DNA from: Pseudorhodoferax soli
Lineage (GTDB): Bacteria; Pseudomonadota; Gammaproteobacteria; Burkholderiales; Burkholderiaceae_C
Length of the DNA stretch: 64,000 nt
Direction: 5' to 3'
Assembly (NCBI RefSeq): GCF_003337555.1
Contig: NZ_QPJK01000001.1
Location: forward strand, 1,302,001-1,366,000
Positions 39,049 to 50,500 of the stretch are shown one piece after another. Each line of letters opens with the position of its first letter. The first letter of the stretch is position 1. The notes below the pieces were generated by a model, which was not told the origin of the DNA, made no database searches, and saw only the letters and a program-made list of their open reading frames with translations. The position numbers and the translations under genes were made by a program.

Positions 39049-39615
39049 ATGCGCTTTCTGCCGATTCCCCTGCTCCTTGCCTGTGCCTGCGTGCCCCTGG
39101 CCGCGGCGGAATGGACCGAGTTGCCGCTGCCGGCCAGTGCCGGCATGGCGGTCTACCAGGAGCCCGGGACCGAGCGCTCGCGCCACGGCAAGTTCGTCGG
39201 CAGCTTGCTGGGCAATCCGCGGCAGTCCTGGTTCCTGGTCGACTATGCGGTGCCACACCGCTGGGGGCTCTACGAGGTGCGCTCGTTCAAGCAGTGGCTG
39301 GAGTTCGACTGCAAGGACTCCAGCATGCGGGTGCTGGCGCGGCTGTACTACGAAGGCCCCATGGGCCAGGGCCGCGTTCTGGTCAGCGAGCGCGAAGCGC
39401 GCCACTTCGTGGCCATCGTCCCGGGCGAGCCGGAAGAGGCCATGCAGCGCGCGGCCTGCGCCTACCTCCGCAAGGAAGAGCAGCTGGCCGCGGCGCCGGC
39501 AGCAGTGCCGGCGCCAGCGCCGCCGGCAGAGCCGACGGTCACGGCGCCCGCACCGCAGGCGCAGCCCCAGCCCGTCTACACGCCGCTGGAGCCGGCCCCG
39601 CGCGCTGAGCCCTAA
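39049..39615 (+). CDS. Secreted protein, surface-adhesin E-like
   Basis: 188 residues with a signal peptide (MRFLPIPLLLACACVPLAAA). The body (WFLVDYAVPHRWGLYEVRSFKQWLEFDCKDSSMRVLARLYYEG) resembles the surface-adhesin protein E domain found in many small beta-proteobacterial secreted proteins. A C-terminal tail from about 155 is Pro/Ala-rich and low in complexity. It follows mvaA on the same strand with a 39-base gap, probably by chance. Function unknown; the resemblance is from pattern only. Confidence 0.7.
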   Translation: MRFLPIPLLLACACVPLAAAEWTELPLPASAGMAVYQEPGTERSRHGKFVGSLLGNPRQSWFLVDYAVPHRWGLYEVRSFKQWLEFDCKDSSMRVLARLYYEGPMGQGRVLVSEREARHFVAIVPGEPEEAMQRAACAYLRKEEQLAAAPAAVPAPAPPAEPTVTAPAPQAQPQPVYTPLEPAPRAEP

Positions 39616-40925
39616 GGCGCCCCCAGGGCCGTCAGCACGGCCACGCTCATGGCCTGCACACTGGTCTTGATGGACGGCTCGGGCACGGGCGCGAAGAAGG
39701 GTGAGTGGTTGAACGGCAGCGGCTTGCCGCCCGGCTTCATGGCGGCCGCCACGTCGTCGGGCGCCGACACGCCGACGAAGAACATCATGCCGGGCACGCC
39801 TGCGTTGAGGAACTCCGAGAAGTCCTCGCTCGCGGTGATGGGCGGCACCTGCGCGATCTGCACGCCCGGCAGCGCAGCCTTCAGCGCGGCCGTGGTGCGG
39901 TCGACCACCGCCGCGTTGTTGACGATGGCGGCGCCGCCTGGCACCAGGTCCACCTGCGGCTCGGCCGCGCCACCCATGGCCGCGGCCGCCAGCGCCGTGC
40001 GGCGGATGCCGGCCAGCAGCTTCTCGCGCACCTCCGGCTGGTAGGAGCGGATGGTGCCGCGCAGCACCACGGTGTCGGGAATGATGTTGCCCACCGTGCC
40101 GCCCTGGATGGCGCCGATGGTCACCACGCCGAACTCGGCCGGGTCTTTCTCGCGGCTGACCACGGTCTGCACGTCCGTGATGAAGCGCGCCGCAATGGTG
40201 ATCGGGTCGATGGTCTTGTCGGGCGCCGAGCCATGGCCGCCGCGGCCCTTGAAGGTGATCTCCAGCCCATCGGAGTTCGAGCTGGTCGGCCCGGCCCGGT
40301 AGCCCACGAAGCCGTAGGGCGAAGGCGAGCTGTGCAGCGCGAACGCGAAGTCAGGCTTTGGAAAGCGCGTGAACAAGCCGTCGGCCAGCATGGCCTTGGC
40401 GCCCGAGACGGTCTCCTCGGCCGGCTGGGCGACGAACATCAGCGTGCCCTTCCACTGGCTCTTGAGCGCGACCAGCGTGCGCGCCGCGCCCACCCAGCTG
40501 GCCATGTGCAGGTCGTGCGCGCAGCTGTGCGCGACGAAGGTCTCGCGGCCCGCGTACTGGGCCTTGACCTTGCTGGCATAGGGCAGGCCGGTCTTCTCCT
40601 CCATGGGAAGGGCGTCCAGCTCGGTGCGCACCAGCACCGTGGGGCCGGCGCCGTTGCGCAGCAGCGCCACCACGCCGGTGCCGCCGACCTTCTCGGTCAC
40701 CTCGAAGCCGAGCTTGCGCATCTCCTCGGCCATCTTCGCGGCCGTGCGCACCTCCTGGAAAGCGAGCTCGGGATGCGCATGCAGGTCCTTGTAGAGCGCC
40801 TCCAACGCGCCATACATGCCGTTCACGAGCGGCGCGACCTGCTGCTGCGTCTGCGCCGACGCGCAGGTGGCAGCCAGGCCCAGAAGGCCGGCCAGCACGC
40901 TCAAACGGAGGGAGGGTTGGGACAT
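39612..40925 (-). CDS. Secreted M20-family amidohydrolase
   Basis: 437 residues with a signal peptide (SVLAGLLGLAATCASAQ), then the M20D hydrolase domain. Metal and catalytic motifs: LHAHPELAFQE, HSCAHDLHMA (with the Cys-x-His pattern of bacterial amidohydrolases), and AQPAEETVSGAKAM, followed by the dimerisation lid (ITFKGRGGHGSAPDKTIDP). Family members cleave N-acyl amino acids or hippurate-like amides. The ATG at 40925 gives a complete signal. It ends four bases into the convergent adhesin-like gene and starts 22 bases from the thiolase stop, so an operon with the thiolase gene is possible. Confidence 0.92.
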   Translation of the reverse strand: MSQPSLRLSVLAGLLGLAATCASAQTQQQVAPLVNGMYGALEALYKDLHAHPELAFQEVRTAAKMAEEMRKLGFEVTEKVGGTGVVALLRNGAGPTVLVRTELDALPMEEKTGLPYASKVKAQYAGRETFVAHSCAHDLHMASWVGAARTLVALKSQWKGTLMFVAQPAEETVSGAKAMLADGLFTRFPKPDFAFALHSSPSPYGFVGYRAGPTSSNSDGLEITFKGRGGHGSAPDKTIDPITIAARFITDVQTVVSREKDPAEFGVVTIGAIQGGTVGNIIPDTVVLRGTIRSYQPEVREKLLAGIRRTALAAAAMGGAAEPQVDLVPGGAAIVNNAAVVDRTTAALKAALPGVQIAQVPPITASEDFSEFLNAGVPGMMFFVGVSAPDDVAAAMKPGGKPLPFNHSPFFAPVPEPSIKTSVQAMSVAVLTALGAP

Positions 40926-40947
40926 CTGTTTTTTCCTTCTTCGGTGG

Positions 40948-42153
<1,206 letters not shown>

Positions 42154-42237
42154 AGTGGTCTCCTCGGCAAAGGGGGGTTGCGGGTCATTCTAGGCACGCT
42201 CCTCCTGCGGGAAGACCCGCATGCTAGGCTTGCCCGC

Positions 42238-42672
42238 ATGTTCAATCCTTCGCAAGCGGACGTGCGCCGCTTCTTCTGCGGCGCGCATGCCAAGGCGCTC
42301 GCCGGCCAGCCCATGGAGGCCATCGAAACCTTGGCCAGCCAGTGGATCGCAGAGCACCCCGAGTACCACGCCGACCTGCTGGACGCCGACGCGGCCGTGG
42401 CCCGCATCTACGACGGTGCCGACGGGCAGCAGAACCCCTTCCTGCACCTCTCGATGCACCTGTCGATCAGCGAGCAGTGCTCGATCGACCAGCCGCGCGG
42501 CATCCGCCAGGCCGTGGAGCTGCTGGAGCGCCGGCGCCAGTCGCTCCACGACGCCCACCACGAGGTCATGGAATGCCTGGGCCGCATGATGTGGGAGGCC
42601 CAGCGCGCCGGGCGACCGCCCGATGGCCAAGCCTACATCGACTGCGTGCAGCGCCGCGCGACGCAGGACTGA
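42238..42672 (+). CDS. DUF1841 family protein
   Basis: 144 residues of the DUF1841 family, recognised from MFNPSQADVRRFFCGAHAKAL, QNPFLHLSMHLSISEQCSIDQPRGIRQA and HHEVMECLGRMMWEAQR. Small cytoplasmic proteins found next to cytochrome c4-type genes in beta-proteobacteria, as here. No known function. It converges on the cytochrome c4 gene with a terminator between. Confidence 0.88.
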   Translation: MFNPSQADVRRFFCGAHAKALAGQPMEAIETLASQWIAEHPEYHADLLDADAAVARIYDGADGQQNPFLHLSMHLSISEQCSIDQPRGIRQAVELLERRRQSLHDAHHEVMECLGRMMWEAQRAGRPPDGQAYIDCVQRRATQD

Positions 42673-42684
42673 GCACGCATGAAA

Positions 42685-42705
42685 AAGCCCGCACGGGGCG
42701 GGCTT
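42685..42705. terminator. Terminator between DUF1841 and cytochrome c4 genes
   Basis: Stem AAGCCCGC / GCGGGCTT with a five-base loop. The flanking AAAA on the left gives a strong U tract for the minus-strand cytochrome transcript; the plus direction is weaker. Confidence 0.8.
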
Positions 42706-42736
42706 GGTGTAGCAGGCCGCGGCCTGGCGCGCGCGC

Positions 42737-43420
42737 TTACTTCTGCGAGGTACGGAAGCGCGACTCGGGCACGACCTGCAGGCCACCTTCCAGGCCGGCC
42801 AGGTAGTTCGAGATGGCCTTGAGTTCGGCGTTGGAGAACTGCTTGGCCAGCGGCGCCATCACGCCATTGGAACGGCCAACCAGGCCAGGGCTGGCGCCGG
42901 TCTTGTAGGCCTTCAGCGCGACGAACAGGTAGTCGGCGTGCTGGCCTGCGATCTTGGGATAGCTGCCGTCGATGGGCTTGGCGAAGTTGGCGCCGTGGCA
43001 GGACACGCAGGCGCCCTTTTGCAGCAGCGCCGCAACCTGGGCATTGGGCTCCTTGGCCTGCTCGGGCGGGGTGGGCGCGTCTTCGACATGCGTGCTGTAG
43101 AACGCCGCGAGATCGGCGATGTCCTGGTCGTTCAGCGACTCGGCGATGCCGCGCATCGTCGGGTGGCGACGGTCGCCGGTCTTGTAGGCATTCAGCGCAG
43201 CAGCGATGTAGGGCGCGCCCTGGCCCGAAATCTTGGGCACCTTGTAGACCTCGGGAAAGGCCGTCTGGTACCCGACGATGCCGTGGCAACCGATGCACAT
43301 GTCGGCTTTGCCCAAGCCAGCTTTGGGGTCTCCTTTGATTTGCTGGGCCATCGCAGGGAGGCCCAATGCCGTCACCGATGCGACAGCCAATGCAAACACC
43401 GTGGTCTTCAATTTATTCAT
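42737..43420 (-). CDS. Diheme cytochrome c4
   Basis: Periplasmic electron carrier of 227 residues with a signal peptide (MNKLKTTVFALAVASVTALGLPAMA). Two class I cytochrome domains carry heme sites CIGCH (42-46) and CVSCH (138-142), with candidate axial Met in HPTMRGI and SNGVMAPLAK. The size and two-domain form match cytochrome c4, which donates electrons to terminal oxidases such as the caa3-type enzyme encoded at 10-15 kb. A TATACT -10-like box lies upstream on the minus strand (43467-43472). Confidence 0.95.
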   Translation of the reverse strand: MNKLKTTVFALAVASVTALGLPAMAQQIKGDPKAGLGKADMCIGCHGIVGYQTAFPEVYKVPKISGQGAPYIAAALNAYKTGDRRHPTMRGIAESLNDQDIADLAAFYSTHVEDAPTPPEQAKEPNAQVAALLQKGACVSCHGANFAKPIDGSYPKIAGQHADYLFVALKAYKTGASPGLVGRSNGVMAPLAKQFSNAELKAISNYLAGLEGGLQVVPESRFRTSQK

Positions 43421-43508
43421 TTTGCGCGCACAATCTCTATTGAAATCAGGCCGGAAGCAGCGTTTGAGTATAGCCGGCACGTCTCCCAATCTCCCTCCTC
43501 CAGACTCC

Positions 43509-44351
43509 ATGAAATTCCAAGGCTCGAACAACTACGTCGCCACGCAAGATCTGATGCTGGCGGTGAATGCGGCTGCCACGCTCAAGCGCCCGCTGCTGGT
43601 CAAGGGCGAGCCCGGCACGGGCAAGACCATGCTGGCCGAGGAAGTGGCCAGCGCCCTGAACCTGCCGCTGCTGCAGTGGCACATCAAGTCCACCACCAAG
43701 GCGCAACAGGGGCTCTACGAGTACGACGCGGTGAGCCGTCTGCGCGATTCGCAACTTGGCGACGAGCGCGTGAAGGACATCCACAACTACATCGTCAAGG
43801 GCGTGCTGTGGCAGGCCTTCACGGCCGAGCAGCCGGTGGCATTGCTGATCGATGAAATCGACAAGGCCGACATCGAATTCCCGAACGACCTGCTGCGCGA
43901 AATTGACCGCATGGAGTTCTATTGCTATGAAACCCGCGAACTGATCCGCGCCAAGCACCGTCCGCTGGTATTCATCACCTCCAACAATGAAAAGGAATTG
44001 CCCGACGCGTTTTTGCGCCGCTGCTTTTTCCACTACATCAAGTTCCCCGACGCGGCGACCATGCAGCAGATCGTGGACGTGCATTTCCCGGGCCTCAAGA
44101 AGGAGCTGCTCACCGCGGCCATGAAGACCTTCTACGACGTGCGCAACCTGCCCGGCCTGAAGAAGAAGCCCTCCACCTCCGAGCTGCTGGACTGGCTCAA
44201 GCTGCTGGTGGCCGAGGACATCCCGGCCGAGGCACTGCAGAGCAAGGACGACAAGGTCGCGGTGCCGCCGCTGGTGGGCGCGCTGCTCAAGAACGAGCAG
44301 GACGTGACGCTGTTCGAGAAGCTGGTGTTCATGCAGCGGAACAACCGCTGA
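43509..44351 (+). CDS. MoxR-type AAA+ ATPase
   Basis: 280 residues: Walker A GEPGTGKT (33-40), Walker B ALLIDEIDKAD, sensor 1 FITSNNEKELPDAFLRRC, and the C-terminal lid. MoxR proteins act as chaperone-like AAA+ ATPases, usually with a VWA-domain partner, for maturation or activation of another complex. The VWA gene follows 31 bases downstream. The 88-base gap to the divergent cytochrome c4 gene holds candidate promoter elements. Confidence 0.92.
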   Translation: MKFQGSNNYVATQDLMLAVNAAATLKRPLLVKGEPGTGKTMLAEEVASALNLPLLQWHIKSTTKAQQGLYEYDAVSRLRDSQLGDERVKDIHNYIVKGVLWQAFTAEQPVALLIDEIDKADIEFPNDLLREIDRMEFYCYETRELIRAKHRPLVFITSNNEKELPDAFLRRCFFHYIKFPDAATMQQIVDVHFPGLKKELLTAAMKTFYDVRNLPGLKKKPSTSELLDWLKLLVAEDIPAEALQSKDDKVAVPPLVGALLKNEQDVTLFEKLVFMQRNNR

Positions 44352-44382
44352 ACGCCACCGACACCGCGCGAGGAGACCTGCC

Positions 44383-45576
44383 GTGCTGATCGACTTCTTC
44401 TACACCCTGCGCTCGGCCAAGCTGCCGGTCTCGGTCAAGGAATACCTGATGCTGCTCGACGCGGTCAAGCAGGGCGTGGTCGGGCCGGCCAGCCCCGACG
44501 GCGCCTACGCGATCGACGACTTCTATTACCTGTCGCGCACCGCGCTGGTGAAGGACGAGAAGCACTACGACAAGTTCGACCGCGCCTTCGCCGCCTACTT
44601 CAAGGGCGTGGAGATGGTGGCCGACTTCACCAAGGACATCCCGCTCGAGTGGCTGCGCAAGAACCTCGAACTCGAACTGAGCCCCGAGGAGAAGGCCAAG
44701 ATCGAGAAGATGGGCTGGGACGAGCTCATGGAGACGCTCAAGAAGCGCTTCGAGGAACAGAAAGAGCGCCACGAGGGCGGCAGCAAGTGGATCGGCACGG
44801 GCGGCACATCGCCCTTCGGCGCCAACGGCTTCAACCCGCAAGGCATCCGGATCGGCCAGGAGAAGGGCCGCAACAAGAGCGCCGTGAAGGTCTGGGACCA
44901 GCGCGCCTACAAGGATTACGACGACAGCCAGGAACTGGGCACGCGCAACATCAAGGTGGCGCTGCGCCGGCTGCGCAAGTTCGCGCGCGAAGGCCTGCAA
45001 GAAGAACTCGACCTGGACGACACCATCCGCTCCACGGCCGCCAACGCCGGCTGGCTGGACATCAAGATGGTGCCCGAGCGCCACAACAACGTGAAGGTGC
45101 TGCTGCTCATGGACGTGGGCGGCACCATGGACGAGCACATCGCACGCGTGGAAGAGCTGTTTTCGGCCACCAAGACCGAGTTCAAGCACCTGGAGTTCTA
45201 CTACTTCCACAACTGCGTCTACGACTTCATGTGGAAGAACAACCGCCGGCGCTTCTCCGAGAAGTTCCCGACCTGGGACATCATCCGCAAGTACAACAAG
45301 GACTACAAACTCATCTTCGTCGGCGACGCGACCATGAGTCCTTACGAAATCCTACAACCTGGCGGCAGCGTGGAATACAACAACGAGGAGCCCGGTGCCG
45401 AGTGGCTGCAGCGCCTCACGCACGCGTTTCCCAAGTTCGCGTGGATCAATCCGGAGCCGCAAGGCGTGTGGCAATACCGCCAAAGCATCAGCGTGGTGCA
45501 GCAGCTCATGGGCAACAGGATGTTTCCCCTGACTCTCAAAGGGCTCGAGGAAGCCATGCGCCTGCTGTCAAAATGA
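44383..45576 (+). CDS. VWA-domain (CoxE-like) partner of MoxR
   Basis: 397 residues starting at GTG with AGGAG eight bases upstream. The C-terminal half is a von Willebrand A domain with the MIDAS segment VLLLMDVGGTMDEH (Asp244), in which the usual second residue Ser is Gly. The N-terminal half is helical and charged with an internal Gly-rich loop (GTGGTSPFGANGFNPQG). This layout matches the CoxE/VWA proteins that form a pair with MoxR ATPases; the target is unknown. It precedes tamA by four bases, possibly co-transcribed. Confidence 0.9.
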   Translation: MLIDFFYTLRSAKLPVSVKEYLMLLDAVKQGVVGPASPDGAYAIDDFYYLSRTALVKDEKHYDKFDRAFAAYFKGVEMVADFTKDIPLEWLRKNLELELSPEEKAKIEKMGWDELMETLKKRFEEQKERHEGGSKWIGTGGTSPFGANGFNPQGIRIGQEKGRNKSAVKVWDQRAYKDYDDSQELGTRNIKVALRRLRKFAREGLQEELDLDDTIRSTAANAGWLDIKMVPERHNNVKVLLLMDVGGTMDEHIARVEELFSATKTEFKHLEFYYFHNCVYDFMWKNNRRRFSEKFPTWDIIRKYNKDYKLIFVGDATMSPYEILQPGGSVEYNNEEPGAEWLQRLTHAFPKFAWINPEPQGVWQYRQSISVVQQLMGNRMFPLTLKGLEEAMRLLSK

Positions 45577-45580
45577 TTTG

Positions 45581-47524
45581 ATGTCCCCGGTGGTTGTGAA
45601 GCGTGCGCCGGCCTTGTGGCCGGCGTTTTTGTTGGTGGTGGTTCTCGTGCTTCCGGGATGCGGCCTGCTGCGCCCTGCCCCGGAACCGGCGCCGGCCAAC
45701 GCCAGCGGGGCCGACGGCACCCAGGTCATGCCCAGCGAGGCGGCCGCCAAGCAATCGGACCAGCCCGACGGCAAGCGCGACAACTTCACGGTCGAAGTGC
45801 GCGGCCCCGATCCGGCGCGCGAGCTGCTCGACACCCACCTGGATCTGCAGCGCTACCGCCGGCTGGACGCGCTTTCCGTGGCCGAGATCTCGCGCCTGAT
45901 GGCCGCGGCCGAGCCCAACGCGCGCCAGCTGCTGGGCACCCTGGGCTACTTCACGCCAACGCTCACGCTGGAGCTGCAGGACACCCCCGGCGGCGAGCGC
46001 GCGGACCATGCCGTGCGCATCACCGTCGACCCCGGTCCCATCACCCAGGTGGGCGAGGTCAAGCTGGACTTCAGCGGCGCCATCGCCGCAGAGAACCAGC
46101 AGGCCGAACGCCGGCGCAACGCCATCGAACGCAGCTGGTCGCTGCGCAGTGGCGCGGCGTTCACCCAGTCCGGCTGGGACGGCGCCAAGAGCGCGGCGCA
46201 ACGCCAGCTCACGGCCCGGCGCTACCCGCTGGGCCGCATTGCCGACAGCCGTGCCCAGGTCGATGCCGACCGGCAACTGGCCGACCTCGGCGTGCAGTTC
46301 GACTCGGGTCCGGCCTACCGCTTCGGCGACCTGCAGATCCGCGGCAGCGAACGCTACAGCCCGCTCAATGCGGTGCGCATCGCACAGCTGCCCACGGGCC
46401 AGGAGTACGACCAGCAAAAGCTGCTGGACACGCAGTCGCGCCTGGCCTCCAGCGGCTTCTACGAATCGGTGTTCCTGACACTGGACACCGATGGCACCGA
46501 TCCCCAGAACGTGCCCGTGATCGCCCAGGTGCGCGAGGCACCGTTGCAAAAGCTCGTGTTCGGCGTGGGCTACACCACCGACAGCGGGCCGCGCCTGTCG
46601 GTGGACCACATCCACAACAAGATCCCGCTCCTGGATTGGCGTGCCGTGTCGCGCCTGTCGCTGGACAACGAGAACAAGTCGCTGGGCACCTCGCTCTTCG
46701 GCCTGCTCGACGCGCGGCTGTGGCGCTGGTTCGGCAGCGGCCTCGTGCAGCGCGAGCGCTCGGGCAGCTTCGACGTGCTCTCGGGCAGCCTGCGCTATGG
46801 CCGCAGCAAGTCCACCGACCACATCGACCGCAGCTACTTCGCGCAGTACGACTACGCGCGCAGTTCGGGCGCGGACGCACCGCCGCCTGCCTCCACGGTG
46901 AGCCTGAACTGGGGCTGGACCGGCCGCTACTTCGACAACAACAGCAGGCCACGCCGCGGCCAGGGCCTGCAGGTGGAGGCCGGTGTCGGCACCACGCTGC
47001 TGGGCGGCCAGTACCCCTACACGCGCACGGTGGCGCGCTGGCTGGGCTACGTGCCGCTGTACCAGGTGCGCGCGGGCGGCGCCACGGAAACCGAGACGCG
47101 CGCACGCCGCGCCCGCCTGCAGCTGCGCGCCGAAGCCGGCGCGGTGGTCGCGGCCGATGCGGCGCAGATCCCCTCCACCCAGCTGTTCCTGACCGGGGGC
47201 GACACCACGGTGCGCGGCTTTGGCTACCGCAAGATCGGCGCGAGCTATGTCAACGACACCACGGTGGCCGGCCGCTACATGGCGGTCGGCAGCGTGGAGC
47301 TGCAGCACCCCATCGTCTGGAACGGCGCGCTGACGGAATTCGAGGCCGTGGCCTTCGTCGACACCGGCTCGGTGGCCGACCGCCCCGCAGACTTCCAGTA
47401 CAAGGTCGGCGCCGGCGGCGGCATGCGCTGGTACAGCCCGGTCGGGCTGGTGCAGGCCGACATCGCCCATGGCTTCGGCGAGGGGGGCATCAGCATCCAC
47501 CTGCGCCTGGGGTTCACGTTCTGA
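45581..47524 (+). CDS. tamA: TamA outer-membrane translocation protein
   Basis: 647-residue BamA-superfamily protein of the TAM complex for outer-membrane protein or lipid transport. It has N-terminal POTRA-type segments (about 60-270) and a C-terminal 16-strand beta-barrel ending GISIHLRLGFTF, with Phe last, as in outer-membrane barrels. The start at ATG 45581 is preferred over TTG 45578. The N-terminus (WPAFLLVVVLVLPGCGLLRP) is a signal with a lipobox-like LPGC followed by a Pro/Ala linker, unusual for TamA. Coupled to tamB by a one-base overlap. Confidence 0.94.
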   Translation: MSPVVVKRAPALWPAFLLVVVLVLPGCGLLRPAPEPAPANASGADGTQVMPSEAAAKQSDQPDGKRDNFTVEVRGPDPARELLDTHLDLQRYRRLDALSVAEISRLMAAAEPNARQLLGTLGYFTPTLTLELQDTPGGERADHAVRITVDPGPITQVGEVKLDFSGAIAAENQQAERRRNAIERSWSLRSGAAFTQSGWDGAKSAAQRQLTARRYPLGRIADSRAQVDADRQLADLGVQFDSGPAYRFGDLQIRGSERYSPLNAVRIAQLPTGQEYDQQKLLDTQSRLASSGFYESVFLTLDTDGTDPQNVPVIAQVREAPLQKLVFGVGYTTDSGPRLSVDHIHNKIPLLDWRAVSRLSLDNENKSLGTSLFGLLDARLWRWFGSGLVQRERSGSFDVLSGSLRYGRSKSTDHIDRSYFAQYDYARSSGADAPPPASTVSLNWGWTGRYFDNNSRPRRGQGLQVEAGVGTTLLGGQYPYTRTVARWLGYVPLYQVRAGGATETETRARRARLQLRAEAGAVVAADAAQIPSTQLFLTGGDTTVRGFGYRKIGASYVNDTTVAGRYMAVGSVELQHPIVWNGALTEFEAVAFVDTGSVADRPADFQYKVGAGGGMRWYSPVGLVQADIAHGFGEGGISIHLRLGFTF

Positions 47525-50500
47525 TGGCGTCCGCCACGCCGCCGGCCTCCGCCACGCCGCCCCAGCCGCGCCGGCGCCTGCTGCGCGCCTTGGGCTGGAG
47601 CGCGGCGGGCCTGGGCACCGCCATCGTGGCGCTGGGCGCCTATGGCTGGTGGTGGAGCGGCCAGCCCCAGTCGCTGCCGACCGTGCTGTCGTTCGCCAGC
47701 CGCTACCTGCCGGCCGGTCAGACGCTGCAGACCCGCGATGTGCAGGGCGCGCTGCGCCATGGCGCCAGCATCGCCTGGCTGCGCTGGGAGAGCCCGGCCA
47801 TGGCCGTGGAGGTCAACGACCTGCAACTGCGCTGGCAGCTGCGGCCACTGCTGTCGCGGCGTGTGCAGATCGACCAGTTCCAGATCGGCAAGCTGCAGCT
47901 GGTGCCCGGCACGCCGCAGCCCGAGACCGCGCCCGCCGAGCCGCTGCGGCAGCTGACGCTGCCAGTCGAGATCGAACTGCCGTTCGACGTGCGCGAGATC
48001 GTCTACGGCGCCGACCCGGCCGCGCCCACGCTCACGGTGCAGGCGCTGGCCGGCCACTACCGCTACGACGCCGGCAGCCACCAGCTGCGGCTCGACGGCG
48101 TGCAGGTGGCCGACGGCCGCTACCAGGGCCAAGTCGAACTGCAGGGGGCCGCGCCCATGGCCATCGATGCGCAGCTGCGCGGCGAGGTGCGCGCGCCCAT
48201 GGTGGAAGGCAGTGCGCCGCTCACGGTGCTGGCCGAGGCCGCGGTGCGCGGGCAGCTGGCGCAGCCGGACGGGCAACTCAAGGTCACCGGCCAGGTGGCC
48301 CCGGTCGGCGGCGACGATGGCATGCGCGCCACGCTGGACGCCGACATCGCGCCCTGGCAGACGCAGCCCGTGCTGCGCGCGCTGGCAGATTTCCAGCGCA
48401 TCGATGCCGCGCGCTTCGTCCCCGGTGCACCGCGCACCGACCTGTCCGGCACGCTGCGCGCCGGTCCCGTGCCGTCCGCCACGCCGGGTGCCGCCACGGC
48501 CTGGCAGGCCGAACTGCAGGCGCGCAACGCCCTGCCCGGCCCCTGGGACCAGAAACGCCTGCCGCTGGCCGGCGTGCAGGCCACCGCCCGCCTGGACGGC
48601 CAGGACTGGACCGTGCCGCAGGCCGAACTCGAACTAGGCAAGGGTCGCATCGCGTTGCAGGCCAGCTACACCCCCCAGCCCATGCGCTGGCAGGCCGAGG
48701 CGCGCATCGAACGCGTCCAGCCTGCGCTGCTGTACTCCACGCTGGATGGCACGCCCGTGTCCGGCACCGCCAAGGCCGACCAGCAAGACGCCGTGGTCCG
48801 CTTCGATGCGGGCCTGCAGGCCGCCGCCGCCGCACGCACCGGGGCGCCGGCCGCGCCGCGACTGGACCTGTTGCAGGCCCGCGGCCTGTACCGCACCGCC
48901 ACCCAGCAGCTGGAACTCGACGCCTTGCGCATCGACGCCGGACCGGCGCGCGTTGCAGGCCAACTGCGCGCGCAACTCGACACGCGGGCCGGCGCCGGCA
49001 AGCTCGAGGTGCAGGCCCCCGGCTTGCAGGCCCAGCTGGAAGGCGACATCGCCGCCACGCGCGGCCAGGCCCAGGCCCGCGTGAACCTCCGCGACGCCGC
49101 GAGCCTGCAGCGCTGGCTGTCGAGCCTGCCCGGCCTGGAGAAGGCCTTCGCCGGCACTTCGGTCGCCGGCAATGCGCAAATGGATCTGCGCTGGCAGGGC
49201 GGCTGGGCCCAGCTGCAGCAGCAGCTGGCCCAGCCTTCCACCGTGCAGCGCGGCCTGGCCGTCGAACTGGCGCTGGATGCCCCGCGGCTGGATCTGCAAC
49301 TGCCCGGCTCCGACCCGGCCACGCCCCAGTCCATCGCGCTGCGCGGCATCGCCGCGCGGCTGTCGGGCAGCCCCGCCGATGCGCAGCTCGCGGTGGACGG
49401 CCGCGCCGCCATGGGCCCCCAGCAGTTCCGCCTGCGCACGCGCGCCAGCGGCGGCATCGCAGGCCGCGACCAATGGCGCCTGGCCATCAGCGAACTGCAG
49501 GCCTCGGCCAGCGGCGTGGCAGGGGGCACCGAGAAGCAGCCCTGGCAGTTGGCGCTGCAGCAGCCGCTGTCGGCCATGTTGCGCCGGGGCACTTCCCCGC
49601 TGTGGCAGCTCGATGCCTCGGCCAGCAGCGCCACGCTGCAAGGCCCTGGCCCGGATGCGCTGCAGCTGCAATGGCAGCCGCTGCTGCTGGCGCAGACGGC
49701 CGGCGGCCCCACACCGGCCTGGCAGGTGCGCGGCAGCGGCCGCGTGCTGGGCCTGTCCATGGCCTGGGCCGAGGCGCTCGCGCCCCAGATGGCGCAGAGC
49801 GGCATCAGCGGCGACCTGGTGTTCGATGGCGACTGGAACATCGACACCACCGGCCCGCTACGCGCTTCGGCCAGGCTGGCCCGGCGCAGCGGCGACCTGC
49901 TCGTGCGCGCAGGCGAAGGCGCGCTCGTCCGGCGCATCCACACCGAGGGCACGGGCACGGCACGCGAAACCACCATCGACAACGGCCGCCCGGCCGATGC
50001 GCCGGCCACGCCGGCCGGCATCCAGCGCGCCGAACTCGTGCTCAATGCACAGGGTGACGACGTGCGCGCCCAGCTGTTCTGGAACAGCACGCGCGCCGGC
50101 GAGGCGCAGGCCGACGTGCGCACGCGCATCGCCACGGCCGGCGGCAGCTTCGCGTGGCCCGAGAACGCGCCGCTGACGGGCCGGCTCACGGCACGCGTGC
50201 CCAACGTGGGCGTGTGGTCCATGTTCGCCCCGCCGGCCTGGCGCATCGACGGCACGCTGGCAGCCGACGCAGCACTGACCGGCACGCGCAGCGCGCCGCA
50301 GTGGAACGGCACCCTGTCGGCCGATGGCCTGGCCGTGCGCGCGGCCGTCGAGGGTGTGGAACTCCAGGACGGCCGCATGCGCGCGCGGCTGCAGGGCAAC
50401 CGCCTGACACTGGACGAGTTGACGCTGAAGGGCGGCAGCGCCAGCCGCGTGCGCATCGCAGGCCCGGCCGGCAACCTCAGCACCGTCAGCAGCGAGGCCG

